From contig NZ_FNFN01000006.1 in NCBI RefSeq assembly GCF_900101045.1, positions 496,001 through 560,000 on the forward strand: a stretch of 64,000 nucleotides of DNA, written 5' to 3'. A program made the translations under genes and the position numbers. Shown piece after piece: positions 1 through 8,115 of the stretch; within the stretch, counting starts at the first letter, position 1; the number at the start of each line of letters is the position of its first letter. The notes under the pieces are model-generated. The model was given only the letters and a program-made list of their open reading frames with translations. It searched no databases and was not told where the DNA came from. The stretch comes from Nocardioides sp. YR527. GTDB taxonomy: Bacteria > Actinomycetota > Actinomycetes > Propionibacteriales > Nocardioidaceae.

Positions 1-665
1 TCCGTCAGGACGCGGTCTCGGTGCAGGCGAGCGGGCTCGATGCCGGCTACGTGGACAAGGGCGTCGACCACGGCCGGGTGCGGCGCCCGTTCCCGATCGA
101 GAAGGCCCTCGACGACGCCCTGCTCGTCTGGGGCGCCAACGGTGAGGCCCTGCTGCCCGACCACGGTTTCCCGCTGCGGCTGCTGCTGCCCGGCTGGATC
201 GGCATCGCGAGCATCAAGTGGCTCGGCTCGCTGGAGGTGTCCACGAGCGTGCTGACCTCGCCGTGGGACACCAAGTGGTACAACGTCGACGGCCCGCTCA
301 CCGTCAACCCGGTCCGCTCCGCCCTCGAGCTCGAGTGGAACGCCGAGATCCCGGCCGGCGACCGGATCGTGCTGAGCGGCCGCTCCTGGTCCGGCGCCGC
401 GCCGATCGCACGCGTCGAGATCAGCACCGACGGGGGAGCGACGTGGGCGCGCGCGATCCAGCACGCGCCCGGCCGCCCCACCGGCGGCCACGGGCTCGGC
501 TGGGCGCAGTGGGACCACACCTGGCGCAACCCCGAGCCGGGGGCGTACGAGATCCTCGTCCGGGCCACCGATCGGGCCGGGCGCACCCAGCCGGACGTCG
601 CCGCCCACAACCCCGGTGGCTACCTCTTCGACGCCGTCGTACGTCACCCCGTCACCGTCGTGTGA
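1..665 (+). CDS. Sulfite oxidase-type molybdopterin enzyme, C-terminal part
   Basis: The reading frame is open from base 3 and ends at TGA 663-665, so the 5' part lies outside the window. The visible part holds the end of the molybdopterin-binding domain (GYPL-type segment read here as DHGFPLRLLLPGWIG, then IKWLGSLEVS) and the all-beta dimerisation domain (VEISTDGGATW, then WDHTW). Known members oxidise sulfite or reduce oxidised sulfur groups at a Mo cofactor. The catalytic Cys would lie upstream and is not visible, so the substrate cannot be decided. A GTG at 21 is internal, not the start. Confidence 0.85.
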   Translation, partial: RQDAVSVQASGLDAGYVDKGVDHGRVRRPFPIEKALDDALLVWGANGEALLPDHGFPLRLLLPGWIGIASIKWLGSLEVSTSVLTSPWDTKWYNVDGPLTVNPVRSALELEWNAEIPAGDRIVLSGRSWSGAAPIARVEISTDGGATWARAIQHAPGRPTGGHGLGWAQWDHTWRNPEPGAYEILVRATDRAGRTQPDVAAHNPGGYLFDAVVRHPVTVV

Positions 666-720
666 TGCCCCGCCGCAGGCACGCGCGTGCCTCCGTTCCG
701 CATTTCGGGCGGGGGACGGA

Positions 721-726
721 TAGGCT
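721..726 (+). promoter_or_regulatory. Likely -10 element for pnp
   Basis: TAGGCT matches the actinobacterial TANNNT -10 pattern. It would place the RNA start near 733 and give pnp a leader of roughly 200 nt. No convincing -35 was seen. Inference only. Confidence 0.4.
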
Positions 727-864
727 GAGCGATGAGTGCTAGCGCAGCCGCGCAGGCACTCGGAAAATGGAACACATCACCAGGAGCGGCCCGCCCGTCC
801 GGCTCGGTCCTCGGTAGTGATTCCCAGGTCCATCGCGGACCTGAGGGTCTCGATCGAAGACCGG

Positions 865-900
865 CCCCGTGCACAACGAGTGCACACGCCCGGCGCGGGG
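865..900 (+). other. Inverted repeat in the pnp leader
   Basis: GTGCAC at 869-874 and 880-885 form a 6-bp stem around AACGA. CCCCG at 865-869 and CGGGG at 896-900 can close a larger imperfect hairpin. PNPase genes in other bacteria are autoregulated through RNase III cleavage of a leader hairpin, so this is a candidate site. The rest of 666-930 shows no gene. Confidence 0.4.
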
Positions 901-930
901 GCGCTCCGAGACCTAGACAAGGACGAATCC

Positions 931-3192
931 TTGACTGAACCAGTCATCACTGCCGTCGAGACGACCATCGACAACGGCAAGTTCGGCACCCGCACCGTCA
1001 AGTTCGAGACCGGGCTGCTCGCCCGGCAGGCCGCGGGTTCCGTGACCGCCTACCTCGACGACGAGACGATGCTGCTCTCGGCGACCACCGCCTCCAAGCA
1101 GCCGAAGGACCACTTCGACTTCTTCCCGCTCACCATCGACGTCGAGGAGCGGATGTACGCCGCGGGCAAGATCCCCGGCTCGTTCTTCCGCTCCGAGGGC
1201 CGCCCGGGCGAGGACGCCATCCTCACCTGCCGCCTGATCGACCGCCCGCTGCGCCCGACCTTCAAGAAGGGTCTGCGCAACGAGGTCCAGGTCGTCATCA
1301 CCGTCATGGCGCTCGACCCCGACCAGCCCTACGACGTGCTCGCGATCAACGCCGCGTCGATGTCCACCCAGCTCTCCGGCCTGCCGTTCTCCGGCCCGGT
1401 CGGCGGCGTGCGCGTCGCCCTGATCGAGGGCCAGTGGGTCGCCTTCCCGACCCACAGCCAGCTCGAGCACGCCGTCTTCGACATGGTCGTCGCCGGCCGC
1501 GTCACCGAGACCGGCGACGTCGCCATCATGATGGTCGAGGCCGAGGCCACCGAGGTCGCGTGGGAGCTCGTCCAGTCCGGCACCCAGGCGCCGACCGAGC
1601 CGATCGTTGCCGGTGGTCTGGACGCTGCCAAGCCGTTCATCAAGCAGCTGGTCGAGGCTCAGGCCGAGCTGGCCAAGCAGGCCGCCAAGCCGGTCCAGGA
1701 CTTCCCGATCTTCCTGGACTTCCAGGACGACGTCTACGAGGCCGTCGAGGCCACCGTCGGCGCCGACGTCACCGACCTCTACACCGTCGGTGGCAAGCGC
1801 GAGCGCACGCTCGGCAAGCAGGAGCGCGACGAAGAGGCCGACCGGATCAAGGTTGCGCTGCTCGAGAAGCTCGGCGCCCAGTTCGAGGGCCGCGAGGGCG
1901 AGATCGGCGCTGCCTTCCGTGCGCTGACCAAGAAGGCCATCCGCGAGCAGGTCCTGCGCGACAAGGTCCGGATCGACGGTCGTGGCCTGGCCGACATCCG
2001 TCCGCTGCACGCCGAGGTCGGCGTGATCCCGCGGGTCCACGGCTCGGCGCTGTTCGAGCGCGGCGAGACCCAGATCCTGGGCGTCACCACCCTCGACATG
2101 CTCAAGATGGAGCAGCAGCTCGACACGCTCTCCCCGGAGAAGCACCGTCGCTACATGCACAAGTACGTCTTCCCGCCGTTCTCCACCGGCGAGACCGGCC
2201 GCGTGGGCTCGCCCAAGCGCCGCGAGGTCGGCCACGGCGCCCTGGCGCGTCGCGCCCTCCTGCCGGTGCTCCCGAGCCGCGAGGAGTTCCCCTACGCGAT
2301 CCGCCAGCTCTCCGAGGCGATGGGCTCCAACGGCTCCACCTCGATGGGTTCGGTCTGCGCCTCGACCATGTCGCTGCTGCAGGCCGGTGTTCCGCTGAAG
2401 GCCCCGGTCGCCGGCATCGCGATGGGTCTGATCTCCGGTGAGATCGACGGCGAGACGAAGTACGTCGCGCTCACCGACATCCTCGGTGCCGAGGACGCCT
2501 TCGGCGACATGGACTTCAAGGTCGCCGGCACCCCGGAGTTCGTCACCGCGCTGCAGCTCGACACCAAGCTCGACGGCATCCCGGCCGAGGTCCTCGCGCA
2601 GGCCCTCAACCAGGCCAAGGACGCCCGCATGTCGATCCTCGAGGTGATGTCCGAGGCGATCTCCACCCCGGACGAGATGGCCCCGACCGCTCCGCGGATC
2701 ATCACCGTGAAGGTCCCCGTGGACAAGATCGGCGAGGTCATCGGCCCGAAGGGCAAGGTGATCAACCAGATCCAGGAGGACACCGGCGCCCAGATCTCCA
2801 TCGAGGACGACGGCACGGTGCTCATCGGCGCGACCGACGGCAACGCCGCCGAGGCCGCCCGTGCGGCGGTCAACGCGATCGCCAACCCGACCATGCCCGA
2901 GGTCGGCGAGCGCTACCTCGGCACGGTCGTGAAGACGACCAACTTCGGCGCCTTCGTCGCCCTGCTCCCGGGCAAGGACGGCCTGCTCCACATCACCAAG
3001 CTGCGCGCCCTCAACGGCGGCAAGCGGGTGGAGTCGGTCGAGGACGTCGTCGAGGTCGGCCAGAAGATCCAGGTCGAGATCGCCGAGATCGACGACCGCG
3101 GCAAGCTCTCGCTTGCCCCGGTCCTCGAGGAGGAGGCTCCTTCCGAGGAGACTCCTGCGGAGACCGCCACCGAGGCCGCAGACGAGGAGTGA
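931..3192 (+). CDS. pnp: Polynucleotide phosphorylase (GpsI/PNPase)
   Basis: 753 aa. It degrades RNA 3' to 5' by phosphorolysis and can also make tails; it acts as a cytoplasmic trimer. Domain order: RNase PH 1 (about 10-145, PLTIDVEERMYAAGKIPGSF), a helical linker, RNase PH 2 (about 345-555, RIDGRGLADIRPLHAEVG), KH (about 590-645, with GPKGK near 605) and S1 (about 656-727, GTVVKTTNFGAFV), then an acidic tail. The start is TTG 931 because AAGGAC lies 7 nt upstream and homologues begin here; the frame is open back to 736, but that extension is leader. The S1 end reads SLAPV where homologues usually have SL(I/V)PV. The usual rpsO neighbour is absent. Confidence 0.95.
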   Translation: MTEPVITAVETTIDNGKFGTRTVKFETGLLARQAAGSVTAYLDDETMLLSATTASKQPKDHFDFFPLTIDVEERMYAAGKIPGSFFRSEGRPGEDAILTCRLIDRPLRPTFKKGLRNEVQVVITVMALDPDQPYDVLAINAASMSTQLSGLPFSGPVGGVRVALIEGQWVAFPTHSQLEHAVFDMVVAGRVTETGDVAIMMVEAEATEVAWELVQSGTQAPTEPIVAGGLDAAKPFIKQLVEAQAELAKQAAKPVQDFPIFLDFQDDVYEAVEATVGADVTDLYTVGGKRERTLGKQERDEEADRIKVALLEKLGAQFEGREGEIGAAFRALTKKAIREQVLRDKVRIDGRGLADIRPLHAEVGVIPRVHGSALFERGETQILGVTTLDMLKMEQQLDTLSPEKHRRYMHKYVFPPFSTGETGRVGSPKRREVGHGALARRALLPVLPSREEFPYAIRQLSEAMGSNGSTSMGSVCASTMSLLQAGVPLKAPVAGIAMGLISGEIDGETKYVALTDILGAEDAFGDMDFKVAGTPEFVTALQLDTKLDGIPAEVLAQALNQAKDARMSILEVMSEAISTPDEMAPTAPRIITVKVPVDKIGEVIGPKGKVINQIQEDTGAQISIEDDGTVLIGATDGNAAEAARAAVNAIANPTMPEVGERYLGTVVKTTNFGAFVALLPGKDGLLHITKLRALNGGKRVESVEDVVEVGQKIQVEIAEIDDRGKLSLAPVLEEEAPSEETPAETATEAADEE

Positions 3193-4559
3193 CCTTGGCG
3201 TCACGCAGCATCCGGGGGACCGGTCGACACGAGGGTGTCGGCCGGTCCTCCGGCTATAACCAGGAGCCCGGCACCACCGTCACGCTCGAGCAGACCGAGG
3301 TCAACGGCGCGGTGACGTCGCTGGTACGCCGCACGGTCCATCCCTCGGGCCTGCGGATCGTGACCGAGCAGATGGCCGGGGTCCGTTCGGCCGCCGTCGG
3401 CGTCTTCATCGGTGTCGGGTCCCGGGACGAGACCGCGCGTCAGCACGGCTGCTCCCACTTCCTCGAGCACCTGCTGTTCAAGGGCACCCCGTCGCGTACG
3501 GCCTTGGAGATCTCCTCCTCGATGGACCGCGTCGGTGGGGAGTTCAACGCCTACACCGCCAAGGAGTACACGTGCTTCCATGCGCGGGTGCTCGATGTCG
3601 ACCTGCCCCTCGCCATCGACGTCGTGGGCGACATGCTGACCTCCTCGCTGATCACGGCCGAGGACGTGGAGGCCGAGCGGGACGTGATCCTCGACGAGAT
3701 CGCGATGCACGACGACGACCCCGACGACGTGATCCACAACCTGGTCTCCGCGCAGGCGTGGGGTGCCGAGACACCGCTCGGGCGGGGCATCGCCGGCACG
3801 GAGGCATCGATCTCCGCGCTGACCCGTGAGGAGATCAACGACTTCTACCAGGCGCACTACGTGGCGCCCCGGATGGTCGTCTCGGTCGCCGGCAACCTGG
3901 ACCACGACGAGGTCGTGGCGATGGTGGAGAAGGCGTTCTCCGGCTCGGAGTTCCTGCAGGTGCCGGCTGCGCCGGTGCCTCCGCGTGAGGGATCGCCGCT
4001 CGAGGTCGCTCCCGGGCAGGTCAGCGCCCAGCGGCCGCTGGAGCAGGTCAACGTCATCCTGGCCCGCGAGGGTCTGCAGCGAGGCGACGACCGGCGCTTC
4101 GCCTTCGAGGTGGTCAACACCGCTGTCGGCGGCGCGACCTCTTCACGGCTCTTCCAGGAGGTCCGCGAGCACCGCGGCCTGGCCTACTCGGTCTACTCCT
4201 ACGCCTACAGCCACGCCGAGACGGGCCTCTTCGGGGTCCAGGTCGGCTGCCTGCCGGCCAAGCTCGACGAGGTCCTCGAGGTCGTACGCTCCGAGCTGGT
4301 GGCCGTCGCCCGCGACGGCATCACCGCCGAGGAGCTCGAGCTCGGCAAGGGCCAGCTGCGTGGCGGCCTCGTGCTGGGCCTGGAGGACTCGGCCTCCCGG
4401 ATGTCCCGCATCGGCCGCGCCGAGCTGGTCCACCGCGAACTCTACTCGATCGACGAGGTGCTGGCACGGATCGACGCGGTCACCCTCGAGGAGTGCCGTG
4501 AGGTCGCGGCCGAGATCCTGACGCGCCCGGAGATCCTCGCGGTCGTGGGACCGGCCTGA
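3189..4559 (+). CDS. M16-family zinc metallopeptidase (insulinase/MPP-like)
   Basis: 456 aa from the GTG that overlaps the pnp stop. The inverted zinc motif HFLEH lies at residues 90-94, with the downstream acidic stretch ERDVILDEIAMHDDDP supplying the third ligand region. The C-terminal M16 half has RLFQEVREHRGLAYSVYS and the LGLEDSASRMSRIGR block. Known relatives follow pnp in mycobacteria and streptomycetes; substrates are unknown. The start is uncertain: a 19-bp hairpin (3212-3253) sits inside this 5' end, and an in-frame GTG at 3312 just before the conserved RRTVHPSGLRIVTE is a good alternative giving about 415 aa. Confidence 0.85.
   Translation: MTLASRSIRGTGRHEGVGRSSGYNQEPGTTVTLEQTEVNGAVTSLVRRTVHPSGLRIVTEQMAGVRSAAVGVFIGVGSRDETARQHGCSHFLEHLLFKGTPSRTALEISSSMDRVGGEFNAYTAKEYTCFHARVLDVDLPLAIDVVGDMLTSSLITAEDVEAERDVILDEIAMHDDDPDDVIHNLVSAQAWGAETPLGRGIAGTEASISALTREEINDFYQAHYVAPRMVVSVAGNLDHDEVVAMVEKAFSGSEFLQVPAAPVPPREGSPLEVAPGQVSAQRPLEQVNVILAREGLQRGDDRRFAFEVVNTAVGGATSSRLFQEVREHRGLAYSVYSYAYSHAETGLFGVQVGCLPAKLDEVLEVVRSELVAVARDGITAEELELGKGQLRGGLVLGLEDSASRMSRIGRAELVHRELYSIDEVLARIDAVTLEECREVAAEILTRPEILAVVGPA
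3212..3253 (+). other. 19-bp hairpin just after the pnp stop
   Basis: Bases 3212-3230 pair with 3235-3253 around a GAGG loop, with two G-U pairs and no mismatch. There is no U-run after it. It could be an RNA-processing site or 3' end for pnp mRNA, or an attenuator before the M16 gene. Confidence 0.6.
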
Positions 4560-4560
4560 C

Positions 4561-4656
4561 GCCGAGTCGGCTCGTTCTGACCGGATTTCCTGCCGAGTCG
4601 GCTCGTCATGACGAGCCGACTCGGCGTGATTTGGTGTCAGGACGAGCCGACTCGGC
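4561..4656. repeat. Nested palindromic repeats between convergent genes
   Basis: GCCGAGTCGGCTCGT occurs at 4561-4575 and 4592-4606, and its reverse complement at 4611-4625 and 4642-4656. The inner pair plus CATG makes a perfect 34-bp palindrome (4592-4625). The outer pair, with matching CTGA flanks, can form a second stem around it. The element lies exactly between the ends of the M16 gene and the minus-strand methyltransferase, which suggests a bidirectional terminator or a repetitive extragenic palindrome. Confidence 0.85.
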
Positions 4657-4664
4657 GGTGAGTG

Positions 4665-5180
4665 TCAGCGCTTGCCGATGATCCCGACGGCGGCGGGGAC
4701 CTTGGAGTCGACGATGGAGACGCGGAAGCCGGCGTCGGCCAGGGCCTTGCTCGACTTCTCGATGATCTCGGGGACCTGTTCGCGCTGGGTGGCCTCGTAG
4801 AAGAGGTTGACGGTGCCGCCGGGCAGCACGCGCTCATGGAGCAGCGCGATCTCGGCGGATGCGTCACGCACCCAGAACAGGTTGACGTTGAACGCGAATA
4901 CCTTCGTCAGCCGCTTGACCGGGACCCGCAGCGTTGCGAGGTCGATCTGGCGGACGGTGAGGCGGCCCGCCTCCAGGTACTTCGCGCAACGTCGCTTCGT
5001 ACGATCGACACCCGACTCCGAGCGGTCGATCGCAAACAGTTTTCCGGTCTCCAGCCGGCTACAGATCAGCTCGGCACCAGCCCCCGGGCCACAGCCGATC
5101 TCAAGGACATGATCGTTCGGTTGAATGTCCATGAAATCAACGGCCCAACGGATCCGAGCAGGGATCGTCTGCACCACCAT
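4665..5180 (-). CDS. Class I SAM-dependent methyltransferase
   Basis: 171 aa from ATG 5180. The SAM-binding motif I is VLEIGCGPGAGAEL, followed by an acidic motif II region (LFAIDRSESGV) and VLPGGTVNLFYEA near post-motif I. It is short for the family and has no substrate domain, so the substrate cannot be named. An alternative GTG at 5219, preceded by AAGGGG, would add 13 Gly/Ser-rich residues. It is convergent with the M16 gene across the palindromic repeat and divergent from dapB. Confidence 0.8.
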   Translation of the reverse strand: MVVQTIPARIRWAVDFMDIQPNDHVLEIGCGPGAGAELICSRLETGKLFAIDRSESGVDRTKRRCAKYLEAGRLTVRQIDLATLRVPVKRLTKVFAFNVNLFWVRDASAEIALLHERVLPGGTVNLFYEATQREQVPEIIEKSSKALADAGFRVSIVDSKVPAAVGIIGKR

Positions 5181-5219
5181 GGGTCCAAGACTGCCAGATC
5201 CTCCTCCGGTTCCGTGCAC

Positions 5220-5246
5220 AGCCCCTTCGACAAGCTCAGGACGAGC
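5220..5246. repeat. REP-like imperfect palindrome
   Basis: The stretch contains CCCTTCGACAAGCTCAGGA. From general knowledge, CCTTCGACAAGCTCAGG-type imperfect palindromes recur in intergenic DNA of many bacteria. Here it lies between the divergent methyltransferase and dapB starts. Only one copy is visible in this window. Confidence 0.4.
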
Positions 5247-5297
5247 CTCGCAAATTGTTCACCGGATGGTGGTCGATCGTTGCTGGAGCGTGATCTA

Positions 5298-5303
5298 TAA
5301 GGT
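5298..5303 (+). promoter_or_regulatory. -10 element for dapB, near-leaderless
   Basis: TAAGGT ends 8 nt before the dapB ATG (5312). There is no Shine-Dalgarno sequence between them. This fits the TANNNT-plus-start arrangement seen repeatedly in this window, though the gap is 1-2 nt longer. Confidence 0.5.
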
Positions 5304-5311
5304 GTGGCCTC

Positions 5312-6058
5312 ATGACTAAGGTGGCTGTTCTCGGTGCACGTGGCAAGCTCGGTTCGGCGGTCTGCGATGCCGTCGATTCCGCCGACGACCTCGAGCTCGT
5401 CGCCAGGATCGGTCGTGGCGATGCGTTGTCGGCGATCACCGACGCCGGGGCGGAGGTGGCCGTCGACGTCACCACGCTCGAGGCGGTGATGGGCAACACG
5501 GAGTTCTGCCTGTCCCACGGCGTGCACACGGTGATCGGCACCTCGGGCTTCGGGCCCGACCGGGTCGAGCAGCTCGAGACCTGGCTCGCGAAGACCCCGG
5601 GCGTCGGCGCGATGGTGGTGCCCAACTTCTCGGTCGGCGCGGTGCTGATGATGCGGTTCGCCGAGCTCGCCGCCGCCCACTTCCCGTCGGTGGAGATCGT
5701 CGAGACCCACCACGAGCGGAAGGCCGACGCTCCTTCGGGTACGGCACGCAGGACCGCCGAGCTCGTCGCTGCGGCGCGCCGCGAGGCCGGGGTGGACCCG
5801 GCGCCCGACGCGACCACCTCGGCCCTCGACGGGGCTCGTGGGGCCTCTGTGGAGGGCATCCCGGTGCACTCTCTGCGGATGTCCGGATCGGTCGCCCACC
5901 AGGAGGTCATCCTCGGCGGTGTCGGCGAGCTCCTGACCATCCGCCACGACTCGCTCTCGCATGCCTCCTTCGCCCACGGCGTGCTCGCCGCGGTCCGCGG
6001 CATCGGCTCGCGGCCCGGGCTCACGATCGGCCTGGAGGAAGTCCTCGGTCTCGTCTGA
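5312..6058 (+). CDS. dapB: 4-hydroxy-tetrahydrodipicolinate reductase
   Basis: 248 aa, normal length. It reduces 4-hydroxy-tetrahydrodipicolinate with NAD(P)H in lysine and diaminopimelate synthesis. The N-terminal Rossmann motif is VAVLGARGKLGSAV. The family signature ETHHERKADAPSGTA holds the catalytic His pair and the Lys, with the substrate-binding SGT. The C-terminal block EVILGGVGELLTIRHDS and the SFAHGVL end are typical. In many actinobacteria dapB lies near pnp and the M16 gene, as here; the rest of the pathway is not in the window. Confidence 0.95.
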   Translation: MTKVAVLGARGKLGSAVCDAVDSADDLELVARIGRGDALSAITDAGAEVAVDVTTLEAVMGNTEFCLSHGVHTVIGTSGFGPDRVEQLETWLAKTPGVGAMVVPNFSVGAVLMMRFAELAAAHFPSVEIVETHHERKADAPSGTARRTAELVAAARREAGVDPAPDATTSALDGARGASVEGIPVHSLRMSGSVAHQEVILGGVGELLTIRHDSLSHASFAHGVLAAVRGIGSRPGLTIGLEEVLGLV

Positions 6059-6076
6059 TCCTGGAGGAGAGCCGGC

Positions 6077-6727
6077 TCAGCCCGGGCAGAGGTCGCCGCG
6101 GCGGAGCCGCCTGTCCGTGGGCTGTTCGGCCGGATCGGCGAGCAGGCTGCGGTAGTCGTCGTGCCGCAGCGGTCCGTCGGCGAGCTCACCCGAGGACCGC
6201 GGCACCTGCAGCGGCTCGGCGTCGTACTCCATCTCCACCTGGTCCACGCCGGGGATCGAGGTCAGCGACAGCACCGTCTGCGCCGTCGCGAGCACGACCC
6301 GGTTGGTGGCGATCGTGTCCTCGGTCGAGATGCGGAGGTGGGCGGTGCGGTCGGTGATCGCCACGAGCTTCAGCCATCTGTCCGGCGGCAGGGCCGTGCC
6401 GAGGCCGGAGCCCAGGTCGCGCGCCGAGGGCCCGTCCCCGAGTTGGCCGAGGATGTCTCTCGCGACCCCGGCGAGGGTCTTCGAGCAGAAGCTCGCCGCT
6501 GGCCGGCCGACGAGCCGGCCCTCGGCGTCGACCCAGTAGAGCCGAGGCCCGGAGAGCCCGCTCGCCGTGCCCGAGGGGACCTCGTCCACGTCCTCGAGCA
6601 GGTGGTAGGGCACCTCCGTGGGGTCGACGGTGCGCACCTCGTCGTCGGTGGGGACTCCGCACGACGCCACCGCGAGCAGGAGGAGGCCGGCGGCGCCCGC
6701 CGCCCATGACGTACGCAGCGCCCTCAT
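6077..6727 (-). CDS. GerMN-domain lipoprotein
   Basis: 216 aa. A signal peptide ends in a lipobox with Cys23 (LAVASCG), so the protein should be anchored on the outer face of the membrane. The body fits a GerMN domain (LYWVDAEGRLV, then TIATNRVVLATAQTVLSLTSIPGVDQVEMEYDAEPL). Its ATG overlaps the kinase stop by 4 bp, so it is translationally coupled to the two-component pair. A regulator, kinase and GerMN lipoprotein operon recalls mtrA-mtrB-lpqB, but this lipoprotein is far shorter than LpqB. I infer a role as an accessory to the kinase. Confidence 0.85.
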   Translation of the reverse strand: MRALRTSWAAGAAGLLLLAVASCGVPTDDEVRTVDPTEVPYHLLEDVDEVPSGTASGLSGPRLYWVDAEGRLVGRPAASFCSKTLAGVARDILGQLGDGPSARDLGSGLGTALPPDRWLKLVAITDRTAHLRISTEDTIATNRVVLATAQTVLSLTSIPGVDQVEMEYDAEPLQVPRSSGELADGPLRHDDYRSLLADPAEQPTDRRLRRGDLCPG

Positions 6728-8115
6728 GACGCCTCTCGTCCCGAGGCGGTCCTCGCCGTGGGCGCCAGCGGGAAGGAGAGCACGAAGTCGGCGCCGCCGG
6801 AGTCGGCCTCACGACACCAGACCGAGCCGTCGTGGAGCTGCGCGGTCTGCGCGACGATGCTCAGCCCCAGTCCGCTCCCGGTGGTCGCGCCGCGGGCGCC
6901 CATCCGGGCGAACCTGTCGAAGATGCGCTCTCGTTCGGCGGCGGGGACCCCGGGTCCGGAGTCGATGACATGGATCTCGGCGTAGCCCCGACGGGCGATC
7001 GCGCGCACCGTGGTCAGTCCGCCGCCGTGGGTCTCCGCGTTGCGGACCAGGTTGGCCAGTGCCCGGTGCACCTGGAGCCGGTCGGCATAGATCGCGAGGT
7101 CGGCGGGGACCTCGACGGTGGCCCTGCCGCTGATCTCGGCCTCGGCGAGGGCCGCGGCGACCAGGTCCGCGACGCCGAGCACCTCCCACTCCGACTCGCG
7201 CACGCCCGCGTCGAGTCGTCCCAGCGTGATCAGGTCCTCGAGCGCACCACGGAACCGATCCAGCTCGCCGGCCATCAGCCCGACGGCGGTCGCCGAGCTC
7301 GGCGAGAGCGTGCTGTCGCCCTGCAGGACGCCGAGACTCGTGGTGAGGGTGGCGACCGGCGTACGGAGCTCGTGGCTGACGTCGGCCGCGAAGCGGGCGT
7401 CATGGTCGAGACGCTCGACGACGGTGTCGACCATCGTGTTGAACGACCCGGTGAGGGTGGCCAGGTCGGGGTCGTCGGTCGCCTCGACGCGGGTGTCGAG
7501 CTCCCCGGCGGAGATCCGTGCGGCGGCCAGCGCGACCTGTCGCAGCGGCCGTAGGACCCGGCGGGCGGCGTACCAACCCAGGACTCCGCCGGCGAGGGTC
7601 GTGACGGCCGCCGAGATCGCGAGCGCGTAGCCCATCGTGTCGAGGGTCTCGCTGAGCTCCTTGGCGTGGGTGACCTCGTAGTAGTCGGCGCCCACACCTT
7701 CGAGCGGGACGCCGACCACGATGTTGGGCCGGTCGCCGGTATCGGTCCAGGACAGCGCGACCTCTCCGGCCTCGACGCTGGTCGCGACGTTGCTGGTGGC
7801 GTCGTGGGCCTGCGTGGCGAGATCGGAGGAGTACCACTGGCCGTCCTGGTGGACGAAGACCGTGGTGCGCCTCGGTGGGGCGATCTCGGAGAGGACCTCG
7901 GCGACGTTCACGCCGTTCGTACGCAGCCGCTCCTTGACCAGTGCAGCGTCGATGTAGGCCTGCTGCAGTGCGTTGCGCTCGCGCTGGACGATCAGGTAGT
8001 GACGCGCGGAGAAGTAGGTGCTGAAGGCGAGGATCAGGCTGATCAACAGCGCGCCGGCGGCGAACGCCGCCACGACGTTGGCGCGCAGCCCGCGCCGGAC
8101 CTGCCCCCGGATCAC
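6724..8115 (-). CDS. Membrane sensor histidine kinase (HAMP, HisKA, HATPase)
   Basis: 463 aa from the GTG at 8115, which overlaps the regulator stop as GTGA; the longer open frame to 8253 is not used. Order: TM1 (about 10-32), an extracytoplasmic sensor region, TM2 (near 165-188), HAMP, HisKA with phospho-acceptor His248 in ADVSHELRTP, then the ATPase with N-box NAETHGGG and the G-boxes GPGVP and GSGLGLSI. It is the second gene of an operon with the response regulator upstream and the GerMN lipoprotein downstream. The signal is unknown. Confidence 0.93.
   Translation of the reverse strand: MIRGQVRRGLRANVVAAFAAGALLISLILAFSTYFSARHYLIVQRERNALQQAYIDAALVKERLRTNGVNVAEVLSEIAPPRRTTVFVHQDGQWYSSDLATQAHDATSNVATSVEAGEVALSWTDTGDRPNIVVGVPLEGVGADYYEVTHAKELSETLDTMGYALAISAAVTTLAGGVLGWYAARRVLRPLRQVALAAARISAGELDTRVEATDDPDLATLTGSFNTMVDTVVERLDHDARFAADVSHELRTPVATLTTSLGVLQGDSTLSPSSATAVGLMAGELDRFRGALEDLITLGRLDAGVRESEWEVLGVADLVAAALAEAEISGRATVEVPADLAIYADRLQVHRALANLVRNAETHGGGLTTVRAIARRGYAEIHVIDSGPGVPAAERERIFDRFARMGARGATTGSGLGLSIVAQTAQLHDGSVWCREADSGGADFVLSFPLAPTARTASGREAS

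Noticed and set aside
736..930. N-terminal extension of pnp from an upstream in-frame start
   Set aside because: The added residues are not PNPase-like, and the TTG at 931 has a proper Shine-Dalgarno and matches the known N-terminus.
913..3204. 763-codon open frame on the minus strand opposite pnp
   Set aside because: It mirrors a strongly conserved PNPase frame and has Leu/Asp/Val/Gly-heavy composition typical of antisense frames in GC-rich genes. No family features.
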